Numbered from the stretch's first letter, positions 7,896 to 15,879 are shown. The stretch is 32,942 nt of DNA from Oxalobacteraceae bacterium (GCA_027490465.1 JAIXXZ010000081.1:1-32942), one strand, 5' to 3'. A program made the numbers and translations. Notes: generated from the sequence alone by a model not told the origin.

Positions 7896-10800
7896 ATGGC
7901 AGTCATCAATACAAACACCAAAGCACTTTTTTCGCAGTCAGCGCTGAAGCGGACCGAAGGAAGCATGTCGAAGGCGATGGAGCAGCTGTCCACGGGCAAG
8001 CGTATTAACAGCGCCAGTGACGACGCGGCTGGCATGGCGATCGCTACGAGAATGTCACATCAGATTCGTAGTCTGAACCAGGCGGTTCGTAATGCGGGTG
8101 ACGCCATTAACTTGATTCAGACCGCAGAAGGCGCGACCAACGAGATCACGGACATGATGATCCGTATGCGTGAGCTCGCGATTCAGGCAGTCAACGATAC
8201 CAACGCAAACGAGCAGCGAAGCTATCTTGACCTGGAATTCCAGCAACTCAAGCAGGAAATCGTCAGGATTGCAGATGTCACCGAATGGAACGGCTTTCCT
8301 GTGCTGAATGGCACCGCCGGTGAGCGGGTAGGGGAAATGCCGGTATTCAAAACAACCTCGGTTAGCCAGTTTGGCAGTGTGCTGATTGATCCAACGACTG
8401 TCAGAACCCTGGCGGGTACAGATGATGGTGATGGTGTTGGCGAGAGACAGGAAGTTGTTTTTTCTGGAACGCCGTCGACATCGACGTCGACAGGCTTCAT
8501 TACAATCGCAGGGGTCGAGATTAATGTCACTGCAGATGATTTCGACGATGGAGATTTAGCCTCCTATCTTACTTTCATCACGGAGAAATTGGGCGAAGAT
8601 GATCAGTTCTCTGTAGATTCAGGCCGCACGGTGGAATTTGATGGTGTCGACACCATCAAGTTTACTTATACGGCGAGCGATGGCGATGTCGATAAAATTA
8701 CAGTGTATCCACCAAGCGACCTCAGTTATACCAACCCGGATGCACCTGCACGAAATGCGATTACCAACGCAAAAGAAACTTTTACTGACAGTGGAAAGTT
8801 TCTGAAAAGTGGATCTTTGACGATCGAATATCCGGGGTCTGGTGATGTTGCAAGTGCCATATTCACCACAGAAACTGGCGAAGAAATCACCATGACGGGT
8901 GTACTCGATACCGTGAATGGCACTATTTCCTTTAGCGACACAGATGATTTTAATGCCAGTGTACTGTCAGGTTCCTTGACTTACACTTTTAGAAATTCTG
9001 ATGGTGATGCGGAAGACATCAGCAGCAGGGCAGTATCTTTGTCAGTCAATGTTGCCGGCAGCATTCCCTCGCTGCGCGCGGGTGATCTGCAGATTAATGG
9101 CATCGAGATTGGTGCTTCAAGTGCTGATGACGACCTGTTGTCACCGCCAAATAATGCCTCAGGCAGCGCAATAGCCAAAGCAGCAGCAATCAACCGTCGT
9201 GCGCGTGATTCTGGAATCACGGCAGGTGAAACACAAACTATTGCGATCTCCGGAACGCCCATTCCTGGTACCGTGGTCATCGGTGGCGTCGCCGTTCAAA
9301 TTACGGCTGCAGAGAGCACCTCGGTACTGGCGACTGCCAAGATTGCCGCAACGCTGAATTCAAGCACGGCCTTTGGCGCTGAATCCGGCAGAAGTGTCAG
9401 ATATGCACCAGGCAGCACGACGCTGGTCATTGATTTTGCAGCGAACGAGGGCGATGTCGCTAAACTGACGATGTCACCCGGATCCACAACGCTGAATGGT
9501 TTGGTCGAAACGACACGGACCCATTCAACCATGCTGCCCGGTACCGGGGTGTATGCCAAAGTCAATGAGAATGTATTGACTGGTCGGGCCATGTCAGCAG
9601 AGTCTGTGGCGACCGGCACCGTATTCATCAATGGATTTGCCAGCGCCGACATCACGACAACCTTGAATAATACCCGGCAAACTCGATCCAGTGTCGTCGC
9701 TGCGATTAACGCAATAAGCGATCGCACGGGCGTAAAGGCGATTGATACAGGTTTTGATTCTCAAGGCGTGACCCTCTTGGCTACCGATGGACGCAACATT
9801 GAGGTCAGGTTTGAAACGGATTCGAATTCAGACTTATTTGGCACGCGTATTGGTTTGCGTGAAGGGGTGCAGAGCAGCACGGTTTCTCTGGAATCCAGGG
9901 TGCAGGCCCCTGTTGTGCTGACATCGTCTGCGACCGGTGATATCAGTCGTGCCGGCCTAATCGAAGGTAATTTCACCAAAAATCAATCTGTATTCAATAC
10001 GGATATGCGCGCTCCCGTGGTTATGCCACAAGCGCAGCTTGAAGCGATCACCATCGATGATGGTGCACTGGTTGATGGCGAGATATTTAGTGTGACCATT
10101 AACGGCTATACCTTTGAAGCAGAAGTCGATTCAACGGCAAATCCGGCAGTCGAAACTGCCCAAGATATCAGGGATGCGCTTGTAGAAGCTATCAATACAA
10201 AAGCATCGGTAATGGGCGTGACTGCTGCGGCTGGTCGCAGTATCAGTGAGTTAACTTTAAGCGCCAATACGGCCGGAACACCGTTTACGTATTCTGTAGA
10301 AACCGACAGTGTTGCTGCAACTATGCCGACGCAAACCGTGGCAAAGAACGTACCGGCCGATTTCAAGCCATTGAATGCGGGCGATTTGGTCATCAATGGG
10401 ATCAAGATACGCGCGACATCCTCAGCCGACGATAATCTGTCGAACCGGGTTGCTGCCAGTAGCGACCCGAGTTCTAGTGCCATAGCTCTGGCTGCCGCCA
10501 TTAACTCGCATAGCTCAGAGACTGGCGTACGAGCGCAAGCAAATCCTGTGGTAAGCAAAGGCTTGAGCACCTACACCGCCTACCCGGATTCTGGAACATA
10601 TAACCTATTCGTCAATGGTACGACGATTGAGGTTGATTTTGAAAAAGGTGAGGCATATTCTGCCCGCAGGGCCAAGGTTATCGATGCCATCAATCAGCGG
10701 GTGGGGCAGCATGGCGTGACGGCAAGTGACAACGGTAATGGCGTAACGCTTGAGTCTGACGGCCGTAACGTGTCAGTTTGGTTTGACGGTGGTGTAAAAG

Positions 10801-11933
10801 ATCTTACCGCTGCCAGCTTTGGACTCGAAAAAGGCGGGTCGATAGAGCAGGTGTCGCGAATTGTGTTGGGTGCTGATGCTGCCAATACAAATAGCGATGA
10901 CACTGCTAGTGTGGTGATCAATGGCGTCACTATTACCTCCGATACAGATGCGGCTATTGCCAACGGCACTGATCTTGCATCGGCCTTATTCCAGAAAATT
11001 CAGGAGAAAATCGACGCTGGTGAAATAAGAAACGTCGAGGTCAGCTACGACAGTGGTACGACAATCACGATCACGTCAACGATTGCGGGTACGCCATTCA
11101 GCCTCACGGGCGCAGCGGTAGCATCCGACGATGCCACACTCAAAATTGAGTCTGTCACGGCAAACAGTGTAGGTAACAACGACGTCATTGGACTAAGAGC
11201 TGCCAAGGACCATGACGGAACAGACCCTGTCTATGTAAGCAATAAGGCGCTCGGAGCGAAGACCTTGTACGGTACTGTACGCATGATCTCCGATCCTGCG
11301 TTGTTGCCACTCGGTCTGCCATCGCCCATCGGTGCTCCTCCATCCGATCAGGAGGCATTGGTACGAGCAACTGGCAAACCTTTCACCGTATCGGCTGGGG
11401 TCAAGGGCTTTGGAGAAGACAGTAACTTCGCTTCACTCGGATTTCAGGCAGGTACCTTTGGCGGTCGCGCAAGCACCGATCTGGACCCGCCGCGTGTCGG
11501 CCGACTGGCCTTCCAGGTAGGATCCGGTTCCAACCAGATGATCACAATTGATCTTGCAGATTTCGGTAAAGGTGGTCCTATCACAGGTGAGATCACAGGC
11601 GACGTAGACCTTAATGTCGAGCAAAGACGTACACGAATTAACACTCGCGAAGGTGCATCGTCTGTGCTGGCTCTGCTGGATACAGCCATGGACAAGGTCA
11701 ACGCGACGCGTGCGACGATGGGTGCGGTGATGAACCGGCTTGAGCACACGATCAACAACCTGTCGAATGTATCGACGAATTTGTCTGCATCCCGCAGTCA
11801 GATTGAGGATGCCGACTACGCAGCCGCATCGACTGAGATGGCGAAAACTCAAATCATGCAGCAGGCGGCGACCTCTGTGCTCGCACAAGCGAACATGAGC
11901 CAGCAAACCGTACTCAAGCTCCTCGGCGGTTGA
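7896..11933 (+). CDS. fliC: Giant flagellin, 1345 residues
   Basis: The structural subunit of the flagellar filament, exported by the flagellar type III system. Residues 1 to about 140 are a typical flagellin N-terminal D0/D1: MAVINTNTKALFSQSALKR, LSTGKRINSASDDAAGMAIA and MIRMRELAIQAVND, the region corresponding to the TLR5 site. The last about 105 residues are the matching C-terminal D1/D0 and end QQTVLKLLGG. Common flagellins have 270-600 residues; here about 1100 residues lie between. This insert is Ser/Thr/Asp/Gly-rich and beta-rich, and contains flagellin-IN-like motifs (AGDLQINGIEI near 394 and AGDLVINGIKI near 827) with other duplicated modules. It has almost no Cys. The adjoining pse operon suggests O-linked pseudaminic acid on the exposed domains. 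It has its own sigma-54 promoter and ribosome site, and a hairpin follows the stop. Confidence 0.95.
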   Translation: MAVINTNTKALFSQSALKRTEGSMSKAMEQLSTGKRINSASDDAAGMAIATRMSHQIRSLNQAVRNAGDAINLIQTAEGATNEITDMMIRMRELAIQAVNDTNANEQRSYLDLEFQQLKQEIVRIADVTEWNGFPVLNGTAGERVGEMPVFKTTSVSQFGSVLIDPTTVRTLAGTDDGDGVGERQEVVFSGTPSTSTSTGFITIAGVEINVTADDFDDGDLASYLTFITEKLGEDDQFSVDSGRTVEFDGVDTIKFTYTASDGDVDKITVYPPSDLSYTNPDAPARNAITNAKETFTDSGKFLKSGSLTIEYPGSGDVASAIFTTETGEEITMTGVLDTVNGTISFSDTDDFNASVLSGSLTYTFRNSDGDAEDISSRAVSLSVNVAGSIPSLRAGDLQINGIEIGASSADDDLLSPPNNASGSAIAKAAAINRRARDSGITAGETQTIAISGTPIPGTVVIGGVAVQITAAESTSVLATAKIAATLNSSTAFGAESGRSVRYAPGSTTLVIDFAANEGDVAKLTMSPGSTTLNGLVETTRTHSTMLPGTGVYAKVNENVLTGRAMSAESVATGTVFINGFASADITTTLNNTRQTRSSVVAAINAISDRTGVKAIDTGFDSQGVTLLATDGRNIEVRFETDSNSDLFGTRIGLREGVQSSTVSLESRVQAPVVLTSSATGDISRAGLIEGNFTKNQSVFNTDMRAPVVMPQAQLEAITIDDGALVDGEIFSVTINGYTFEAEVDSTANPAVETAQDIRDALVEAINTKASVMGVTAAAGRSISELTLSANTAGTPFTYSVETDSVAATMPTQTVAKNVPADFKPLNAGDLVINGIKIRATSSADDNLSNRVAASSDPSSSAIALAAAINSHSSETGVRAQANPVVSKGLSTYTAYPDSGTYNLFVNGTTIEVDFEKGEAYSARRAKVIDAINQRVGQHGVTASDNGNGVTLESDGRNVSVWFDGGVKDLTAASFGLEKGGSIEQVSRIVLGADAANTNSDDTASVVINGVTITSDTDAAIANGTDLASALFQKIQEKIDAGEIRNVEVSYDSGTTITITSTIAGTPFSLTGAAVASDDATLKIESVTANSVGNNDVIGLRAAKDHDGTDPVYVSNKALGAKTLYGTVRMISDPALLPLGLPSPIGAPPSDQEALVRATGKPFTVSAGVKGFGEDSNFASLGFQAGTFGGRASTDLDPPRVGRLAFQVGSGSNQMITIDLADFGKGGPITGEITGDVDLNVEQRRTRINTREGASSVLALLDTAMDKVNATRATMGAVMNRLEHTINNLSNVSTNLSASRSQIEDADYAAASTEMAKTQIMQQAATSVLAQANMSQQTVLKLLGG

Positions 11934-11952
11934 TCCCGTCCGAAGTGACACA

Positions 11953-11973
11953 GGCCGGATCACAAGTCCGGCC
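11953..11973 (+). terminator. Hairpin after the flagellin gene, possible terminator
   Basis: GGCCGGA (11953-11959) pairs with TCCGGCC (11967-11973) across a 7-base loop, 20 bases after the flagellin stop. The run of T that follows is poor (TCCTCTTC), so it could equally act as an mRNA-stabilising 3' hairpin. Confidence 0.5.
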
Positions 11974-12034
11974 GGCGTGTCCTCTTCGCCTGTGACAAAA
12001 TACGGGTCGTAGAGTAGTTCGCTCCTAGGCTGGT

Positions 12035-12274
12035 ATGGACAACAATGACAAGCGCAGCCGCATCGCATTTCGGCTGCTTCGCATTTCACTGATTTCGATT
12101 GGGCTGTTTCTGGTGATGGTGGTGCTGCACCCCGAGCGCTTCCTGCCACCGGACATGACGGTGGGTGAGTTTTTTCAGGCTTTGCTCGGTGTTGTGATTT
12201 TGGCAGGGGTATTCGCTGCTGCGAGCTTTCGCGCCTGGAATGACTATCAAAACAAACGACGCAACAAGAAATGA
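12035..12274 (+). CDS. Small two-helix inner membrane protein
   Basis: A 79-residue protein with two predicted membrane helices: residues about 14-32 (LRISLISIGLFLVMVVL) and about 46-64 (FFQALLGVVILAGVFAAASF). Both termini are basic and charged (MDNNDKRSR and NDYQNKRRNKK), which predicts both ends in the cytoplasm. I do not recognise a named family. Its stop overlaps the next ATG by 4 bp (ATGA at 12271-12274), making it the first gene of a coupled three-gene unit behind flagellin. No strong ribosome site is visible. Confidence 0.65.
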   Translation: MDNNDKRSRIAFRLLRISLISIGLFLVMVVLHPERFLPPDMTVGEFFQALLGVVILAGVFAAASFRAWNDYQNKRRNKK

Positions 12275-12519
12275 ATACGCCCAAGCTCACTGAACAGGAA
12301 GAGGCGCCGAACTGCTGGCAGTGCCGCCACTTCGCCGTGAGCTGGGATCCCAAGATGCCTTACTCTTGCCGGCTGATGGGCTTCAAAAGCCGCATTCTTC
12401 CCGCCATCGAAGTACTGCGCGCTGACGGCCAGCGCTGTCAGGGTTTCATGCGCAAACCTGCAGCCGCCACGGGCTGCAGCGAATCCACCACACCGACGAC
12501 GGTACGCAAGCTCGCATGA
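12271..12519 (+). CDS. Small four-cysteine protein, possible metal-binding
   Basis: An 82-residue protein with four cysteines at 15, 18, 33 and 56, arranged NCWQCRHF, YSCRLMGFKS and GQRCQGFM. The CxxC plus two further cysteines suggests a zinc or iron-sulfur site. The conserved-looking core runs from about residue 14 to 60 (including ILPAIEVLRADG); the C-terminal 20 residues are low complexity. It resembles small conserved hypothetical proteins of proteobacteria, but I cannot name a function. It is coupled by ATGA overlaps to both the membrane-protein gene before it and the Sel1-repeat gene after it, which argues for real translation. Confidence 0.65.
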   Translation: MNTPKLTEQEEAPNCWQCRHFAVSWDPKMPYSCRLMGFKSRILPAIEVLRADGQRCQGFMRKPAAATGCSESTTPTTVRKLA

Positions 12520-13217
12520 ACGCCATCGCCAGGCTATCTGCCTTGATCGTGCTGCTGATCTGCAGCGCTGCACAGGCGGATATAGGCGTTGCAATGAAAG
12601 CGATCGAGCGCGGCCACTACGCGACCGCCGAACGCGCACTGCGCAAGGCTGCTAACAAGGGTGACGTCCGTGCGCAAAATAATTTGGGTTATCTGTACGA
12701 GCATGGTCTTGGCGTCGTGCAGAGTTACTCGGACGCGCTTGGCTGGTATAACCGCGCCGCTGAGGCAGGACTGCCCGAGGCCCAGTACAACCTGGGAACG
12801 CTCCATCATCACGGCAGAGGCATCTCGCTCAATCATGATGTTGCGTACAAATGGTTTTCTTCTGCGGCGGCTGCGGGATATACCGAAGCGGAGTACATGC
12901 TGGGCGAATCCTACCGATCCGGTTTGGGCGTGAAAAAAGATGGTGCGGTTGCGCTGTCCTGGTACTTGAAAGCCGCTCGCAAAGGTCACCCCGCCGCCCA
13001 GCTCATGGCCGCGTCGCTCTATTTGTCGGGTGAGGGCTGGCGCAAAGAACCTGCCAAAGCATTAGTCTGGGCTGAGATTGCACGAGTCAATGGCGAACCC
13101 CAGGCCACTGCGCTATTTGATAAGGCCAGCAAGGGTCTTAGGCAGGAAAAAAAATCCGAGGCACTGGAATTGGCTGCGCTTTGTTTGCGAAGTGCTTATC
13201 AGGATTGTCCGGAGTAG
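12516..13217 (+). CDS. Exported Sel1-repeat (TPR-like) protein
   Basis: A 233-residue protein with an N-terminal signal peptide (residues about 1-21, IARLSALIVLLICSAAQA followed by D), likely cleaved after AQA. At least four Sel1-like repeats follow: GDVRAQNNLGYLYEHGLGV, LPEAQYNLGTLHHHGRGI, YTEAEYMLGESYRSGLGV and HPAAQLMAASLYLSGEGW, each followed by a WY or WF helix (ALGWYNRAAEAG, AYKWFSSAAAAG, ALSWYLKAARKG). Sel1 proteins mediate protein contacts, commonly in the periplasm or at the envelope. Two cysteines near the C-terminus (CLRSAYQDC) could form a disulfide. It is the last gene of the coupled trio after flagellin. No partner can be named from sequence. Confidence 0.8.
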   Translation: MNAIARLSALIVLLICSAAQADIGVAMKAIERGHYATAERALRKAANKGDVRAQNNLGYLYEHGLGVVQSYSDALGWYNRAAEAGLPEAQYNLGTLHHHGRGISLNHDVAYKWFSSAAAAGYTEAEYMLGESYRSGLGVKKDGAVALSWYLKAARKGHPAAQLMAASLYLSGEGWRKEPAKALVWAEIARVNGEPQATALFDKASKGLRQEKKSEALELAALCLRSAYQDCPE

Positions 13218-13257
13218 TTTGGTCTCATCCCTACGCGGGACCGGTTATGATCGACAC

Positions 13258-13338
13258 GTAAATCCCGGAACCGTGCACCGTAAATCTTGGAATGAACGGC
13301 CGTAAATTCCGGAACAAAAGCCCGGTTAATCCGGAATA
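13258..13338. repeat. 22-bp-period direct repeats, possible insertion-sequence end remnant
   Basis: Four copies of a GTAAATYCCGGAAY-like core start at 13258, 13280, 13302 and about 13324, i.e. every 22 bp. The third copy keeps the core and the fourth is decayed (TTAATCCGGAAT). No gene covers them. Regularly spaced repeats of about this size occur as transposase-binding sites at the ends of IS21-family elements. A sequence ending CCGGTTATGATCGACA just before the first copy could be the terminal tip. No transposase gene is present, so at most one solo end is left. Confidence 0.55.
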
Positions 13339-13370
13339 AAGTCCCGCTGCACCATATCCGGAGACACTGA

Positions 13371-13748
13371 TCAGACTACCCGCACCAAATCACCATAACC
13401 CGCCAGCGACCGATCTGAGGTCAGCAAAAACATCGGCTCCGCCATCGCCTGTGCCACCAGCATCCGGTCAAACGGGTCGCGATGATGATCGGGCAGCTGC
13501 GTCAATTGCAGCGTGTGCGCCATGTTCACGGGCAGAGCACTCAGACCATTCTGGTTCATGCCCTCAACCAGCGTCTCAGGCGATACGGGCAATTTGCCAG
13601 CGCGCCATTTGATGCCGGCTTCCCAGATCGACACTACGCTCACGAAAACCTGATCGGCATCTTCGATCATCTGATGCGCCCGTTGTGACAGGGCAGGGGA
13701 GTCGATGAGCCACCAAAGGTAAATGTGCGTATCCAGGAGCAAATTCAC
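13371..13748 (-). CDS. vapC: VapC-type PIN-domain toxin
   Basis: A 125-residue PIN-domain protein, predicted to be a Mg-dependent ribonuclease toxin. The acidic residues of the active site are visible: D6 in LLLDTHIYLWW, E43 in SVVSIWEAGIK, D94 in RDPFDRMLVAQA and D112 in LLTSDRSLAGYG. This is the PIN subgroup usually paired with Phd/YefM-fold antitoxins. The ATG overlaps the antitoxin stop by 4 bp, so the toxin is translated after the antitoxin. It looks intact. Confidence 0.9.
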   Translation of the reverse strand: MNLLLDTHIYLWWLIDSPALSQRAHQMIEDADQVFVSVVSIWEAGIKWRAGKLPVSPETLVEGMNQNGLSALPVNMAHTLQLTQLPDHHRDPFDRMLVAQAMAEPMFLLTSDRSLAGYGDLVRVV

Positions 13749-13984
13749 ACTTTGCCCTCGAAGGCATCCAGGATGTCCTCGGGCAGCGGCTCGAAAAAGC
13801 TTTCCGGCACCTCGAAGCGACCTTTCATGCTGCCAGCTTTGCGCGGCGACTTCTGGTTTTCTAGTGCCACCAGTTTGGCGACCGGCTTGCCCGCCCGGGC
13901 GATGATGACTTCTTCTCCGCGCTCGGCGGCTTCAATGAGTTTGGACAATTGCGTTTTCGCTGAATGAATGTTGATCGGATTCAT
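13745..13984 (-). CDS. Phd/YefM-family antitoxin
   Basis: A 79-residue antitoxin. The N-terminal Phd-fold DNA-binding part is INIHSAKTQLSKLIEAAERG followed by EEVIIARAGKPVAKLVAL. The C-terminal tail from about residue 50 (SMKGRFEVPESFFEPLPED) is the toxin-neutralising segment that usually folds only on binding PIN toxins. A GAGGCG ribosome site lies a few bases before the ATG at 13984. It is the first gene of the pair, and the operator and promoter upstream suggest autoregulation by the complex. Confidence 0.88.
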   Translation of the reverse strand: MNPINIHSAKTQLSKLIEAAERGEEVIIARAGKPVAKLVALENQKSPRKAGSMKGRFEVPESFFEPLPEDILDAFEGKV

Positions 13985-14008
13985 CGCCGCCTCGGTGCTT
14001 GATTTATT

Positions 14009-14045
14009 GTTAGCTAATTCTAGCTAACGCTATCGATTGAGCCAA
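14009..14045 (-). promoter_or_regulatory. Promoter and palindromic operator of the Phd/VapC operon
   Basis: On the minus strand a -35 TTGGCT (14040-14045) and a -10 TAGAAT (14017-14022) are separated by 17 bases. The -10 lies inside a perfect inverted repeat GTTAGCTA-N4-TAGCTAAC (14009-14028), the expected operator for the antitoxin-toxin complex, so binding would block the -10 directly. Confidence 0.72.
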
Positions 14046-14385
14046 TCATTTTTTGTAAAATTTTAACGATAGGGGTCTCGCCCGACTCTCTCTTGGTGTG
14101 TGTCTAGGCTTTCATGAGCTGACGCCCTAAAAACCGTCATCCCGGCGTAGGCCGGGATCCAGCGTCTTTCGTTGCCTATCCGATGACTTGGGCCATGCCG
14201 ATGAGGAGGCTGATTAAGCCGGCCAGCAGGCACCCATTTTGCAAACAGCCACCTCGCGGGGGCGTTAGTGAATGGACTGTCGACTTTCCGTCCCCCCAAA
14301 AGCGGACGGCTTCTTCCTCCCCCGGCAAACCCCTGCCGATCCGACAGATCCCCTGAAAACCCGCATGTTTCCTCGCTAGATTATC
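14046..14385. other. Gene-free stretch before the fle/fli operon
   Basis: About 340 bases without a convincing gene. It holds the REP-like palindrome listed separately (14139-14158) and, at its right edge, leads into the sigma-54 promoter. A FleQ-type activator site could lie here, but I see no repeat that marks one. Confidence 0.4.
14139..14158. repeat. REP-like palindrome
   Basis: ATCCCGGC-GTAG-GCCGGGAT, a perfect 8-bp-arm inverted repeat, flanked by CCGTC on the left and CCAGCG on the right. The form GTCATCCCGGCG...GCCGGGATCCAG is a dispersed repeat common in many proteobacterial genomes. Only one copy is seen in this window. Confidence 0.65.
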
Positions 14386-14401
14386 TGGCACAAGGATTGC
14401 T
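14386..14401 (+). promoter_or_regulatory. Sigma-54 promoter of the fle/fli operon
   Basis: TGGCAC-AAGGA-TTGCT, a full match to the -24/-12 consensus, with GG at 14387-14388 and GC at 14399-14400, 10 bases apart. Transcription should start near 14412. That leaves almost no leader before the ATG at 14418 but a normal leader with AGAGG before the GTG at 14439. Confidence 0.88.
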
Positions 14402-14438
14402 ATGAAGAAAGCACTCCATGTTTTCAGAGGCAATCAAA

Positions 14439-15863
14439 GTGACAGCACCTACCGAAATCTCGCATCCCGCGTTGTGGCTGGACCCGAAGTCCGCGGTCGG
14501 CCCGAATGAGCGCGAACAGCTTGCCGCTGCCGGACTGCAGCTGCTGCCGGTCGCGACACTCGACGACCTGAAGCAAGGGCTGGCGCGTGCGCGGCTGGTG
14601 GTTATCCGCCTGATGAATGACGTCAGCCTGCTGCAAGAAGTCAAGAAACTCACCCAATCCTTTGGTCATGCCGTGCCGGTGCTGTGCCGCATCGATCGCA
14701 ATCGTTTCGAGCTGGCTGTCGAAGCGATGCGTTGCGGTGCTTATCAGGTGGTGGCGGCTGATGACTGGTCGGTGGATGTCTGGCGTGAATCGCTCACACT
14801 CGCGCCGCGCCGTCCCGAGCCGCAGCGCAGTGGTCCGCAGACTTTTGTCTTTGTTGATCCTAACAGTCAGCATTTGCTTGAACTCGCGCGCCGTGTTGCG
14901 CAGACCCAGGTCTCGGCCCTAGTCACAGGTCCCACGGGTGCCGGTAAGGAAGTGCTCGCACGTGTACTGCATGATGCCTCACCGCGCCGCAATGGCCCGT
15001 TCGTTGCCATGAATTGTGCCGCGCTGCCTGAAAACCTGATTGAAGATTTATTGTTTGGTCACGAGAAGGGCGCTTTTACCGGCGCTTTGAAAGAGCATCG
15101 CGGTCTGTTCGAACAAGCGCATGGCGGCACCATCTTCCTTGATGAGATCGCCGAAATGCCGTATCACCTGCAAACCAAACTCCTGCGCGTGCTGCAGGAA
15201 CGCAAAATCACACGTCTTGGCGGTAACGCACCCATCGAACTCGATGTGCGTCTCGTTGCCGCTACCAACAAAGATTTGCGCGAAGCGATTGCCGAGCGCG
15301 AGTTCCGTGAGGATCTTTATTTCCGTATCAGTGCATTCAAGTTATCCGTGCTGCCGCTGCGCGAGCGCCCGGGCGACATTCTGCCGCTGGTCATGCAATT
15401 TCTGCGTGCCTACGGTCCGGTAGATCGTCAGATCGAACTCTCGCCGCGTGCGATCGAACTGCTGCAACACTATCGCTGGCCCGGCAATGTGCGTGAACTG
15501 CAAAACGTGGTTCAGCGCGCGCTGGTACTGTGCAACAGCGACATCATCACCGAAGCCGAACTCATGTTCGACGAAACCGATGAAAAGATAATCGCATCGC
15601 CGGTATCGCAAGCGCTCCCTGTAACTACGCACTCGCAATTGATGAAATATGGTCAGCGTGAAGTCGCTGATGCGCAAAATGCCGAGGCTGTCGATTTGTC
15701 GACGGCAGTCAAGAGCAGCGAGTACCAGGCCATCATGGCTGCGATTCAGACGACGCGTAACCGTAACGAAGCTGCAAAAAAACTCGGCATCAGTCCTCGT
15801 TCACTGCGCTACAAGATGGCGCAATTCCGCGAACGTGGTGTACCCATGGCCGTAGCCGCCTGA
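14439..15863 (+). CDS. Sigma-54-dependent flagellar activator, FleR/FlrC-like
   Basis: An NtrC-family enhancer-binding protein that opens sigma-54 promoters. I start at GTG 14439 (474 residues), because AGAGG at 14425-14429 is 9 bases upstream and the sigma-54 start site predicts transcription from about 14412; ATG 14418 would have a leader of only a few bases. The N-terminal about 125 residues look like a degenerate receiver: I see no phospho-acceptor Asp at the usual position. The AAA+ domain has Walker A GPTGAGKE (about 164), GAFTGA (about 210), the sigma-54 contact loop, and Walker B GTIFLDEI (about 229). A Fis-type helix-turn-helix ends the protein (NEAAKKLGISPRSLRYKM). Its position before fliE matches fleR/flrC, but no fleS kinase is next to it. 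It probably drives its own operon and the flagellin. Confidence 0.88.
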   Translation: MTAPTEISHPALWLDPKSAVGPNEREQLAAAGLQLLPVATLDDLKQGLARARLVVIRLMNDVSLLQEVKKLTQSFGHAVPVLCRIDRNRFELAVEAMRCGAYQVVAADDWSVDVWRESLTLAPRRPEPQRSGPQTFVFVDPNSQHLLELARRVAQTQVSALVTGPTGAGKEVLARVLHDASPRRNGPFVAMNCAALPENLIEDLLFGHEKGAFTGALKEHRGLFEQAHGGTIFLDEIAEMPYHLQTKLLRVLQERKITRLGGNAPIELDVRLVAATNKDLREAIAEREFREDLYFRISAFKLSVLPLRERPGDILPLVMQFLRAYGPVDRQIELSPRAIELLQHYRWPGNVRELQNVVQRALVLCNSDIITEAELMFDETDEKIIASPVSQALPVTTHSQLMKYGQREVADAQNAEAVDLSTAVKSSEYQAIMAAIQTTRNRNEAAKKLGISPRSLRYKMAQFRERGVPMAVAA

Positions 15864-15879
15864 GCAGGGAGTCAAGAAC

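Noticed and set aside
11433..12353. 306-residue antisense ORF opposite the flagellin end and the next small genes
   Set aside because: It spans three sense genes with clear protein features and itself shows no domain.
13258..13338. CRISPR array reading of the 22-bp-period repeats
   Set aside because: The period is too short for repeat plus spacer, the units are degenerate and no cas genes are present.
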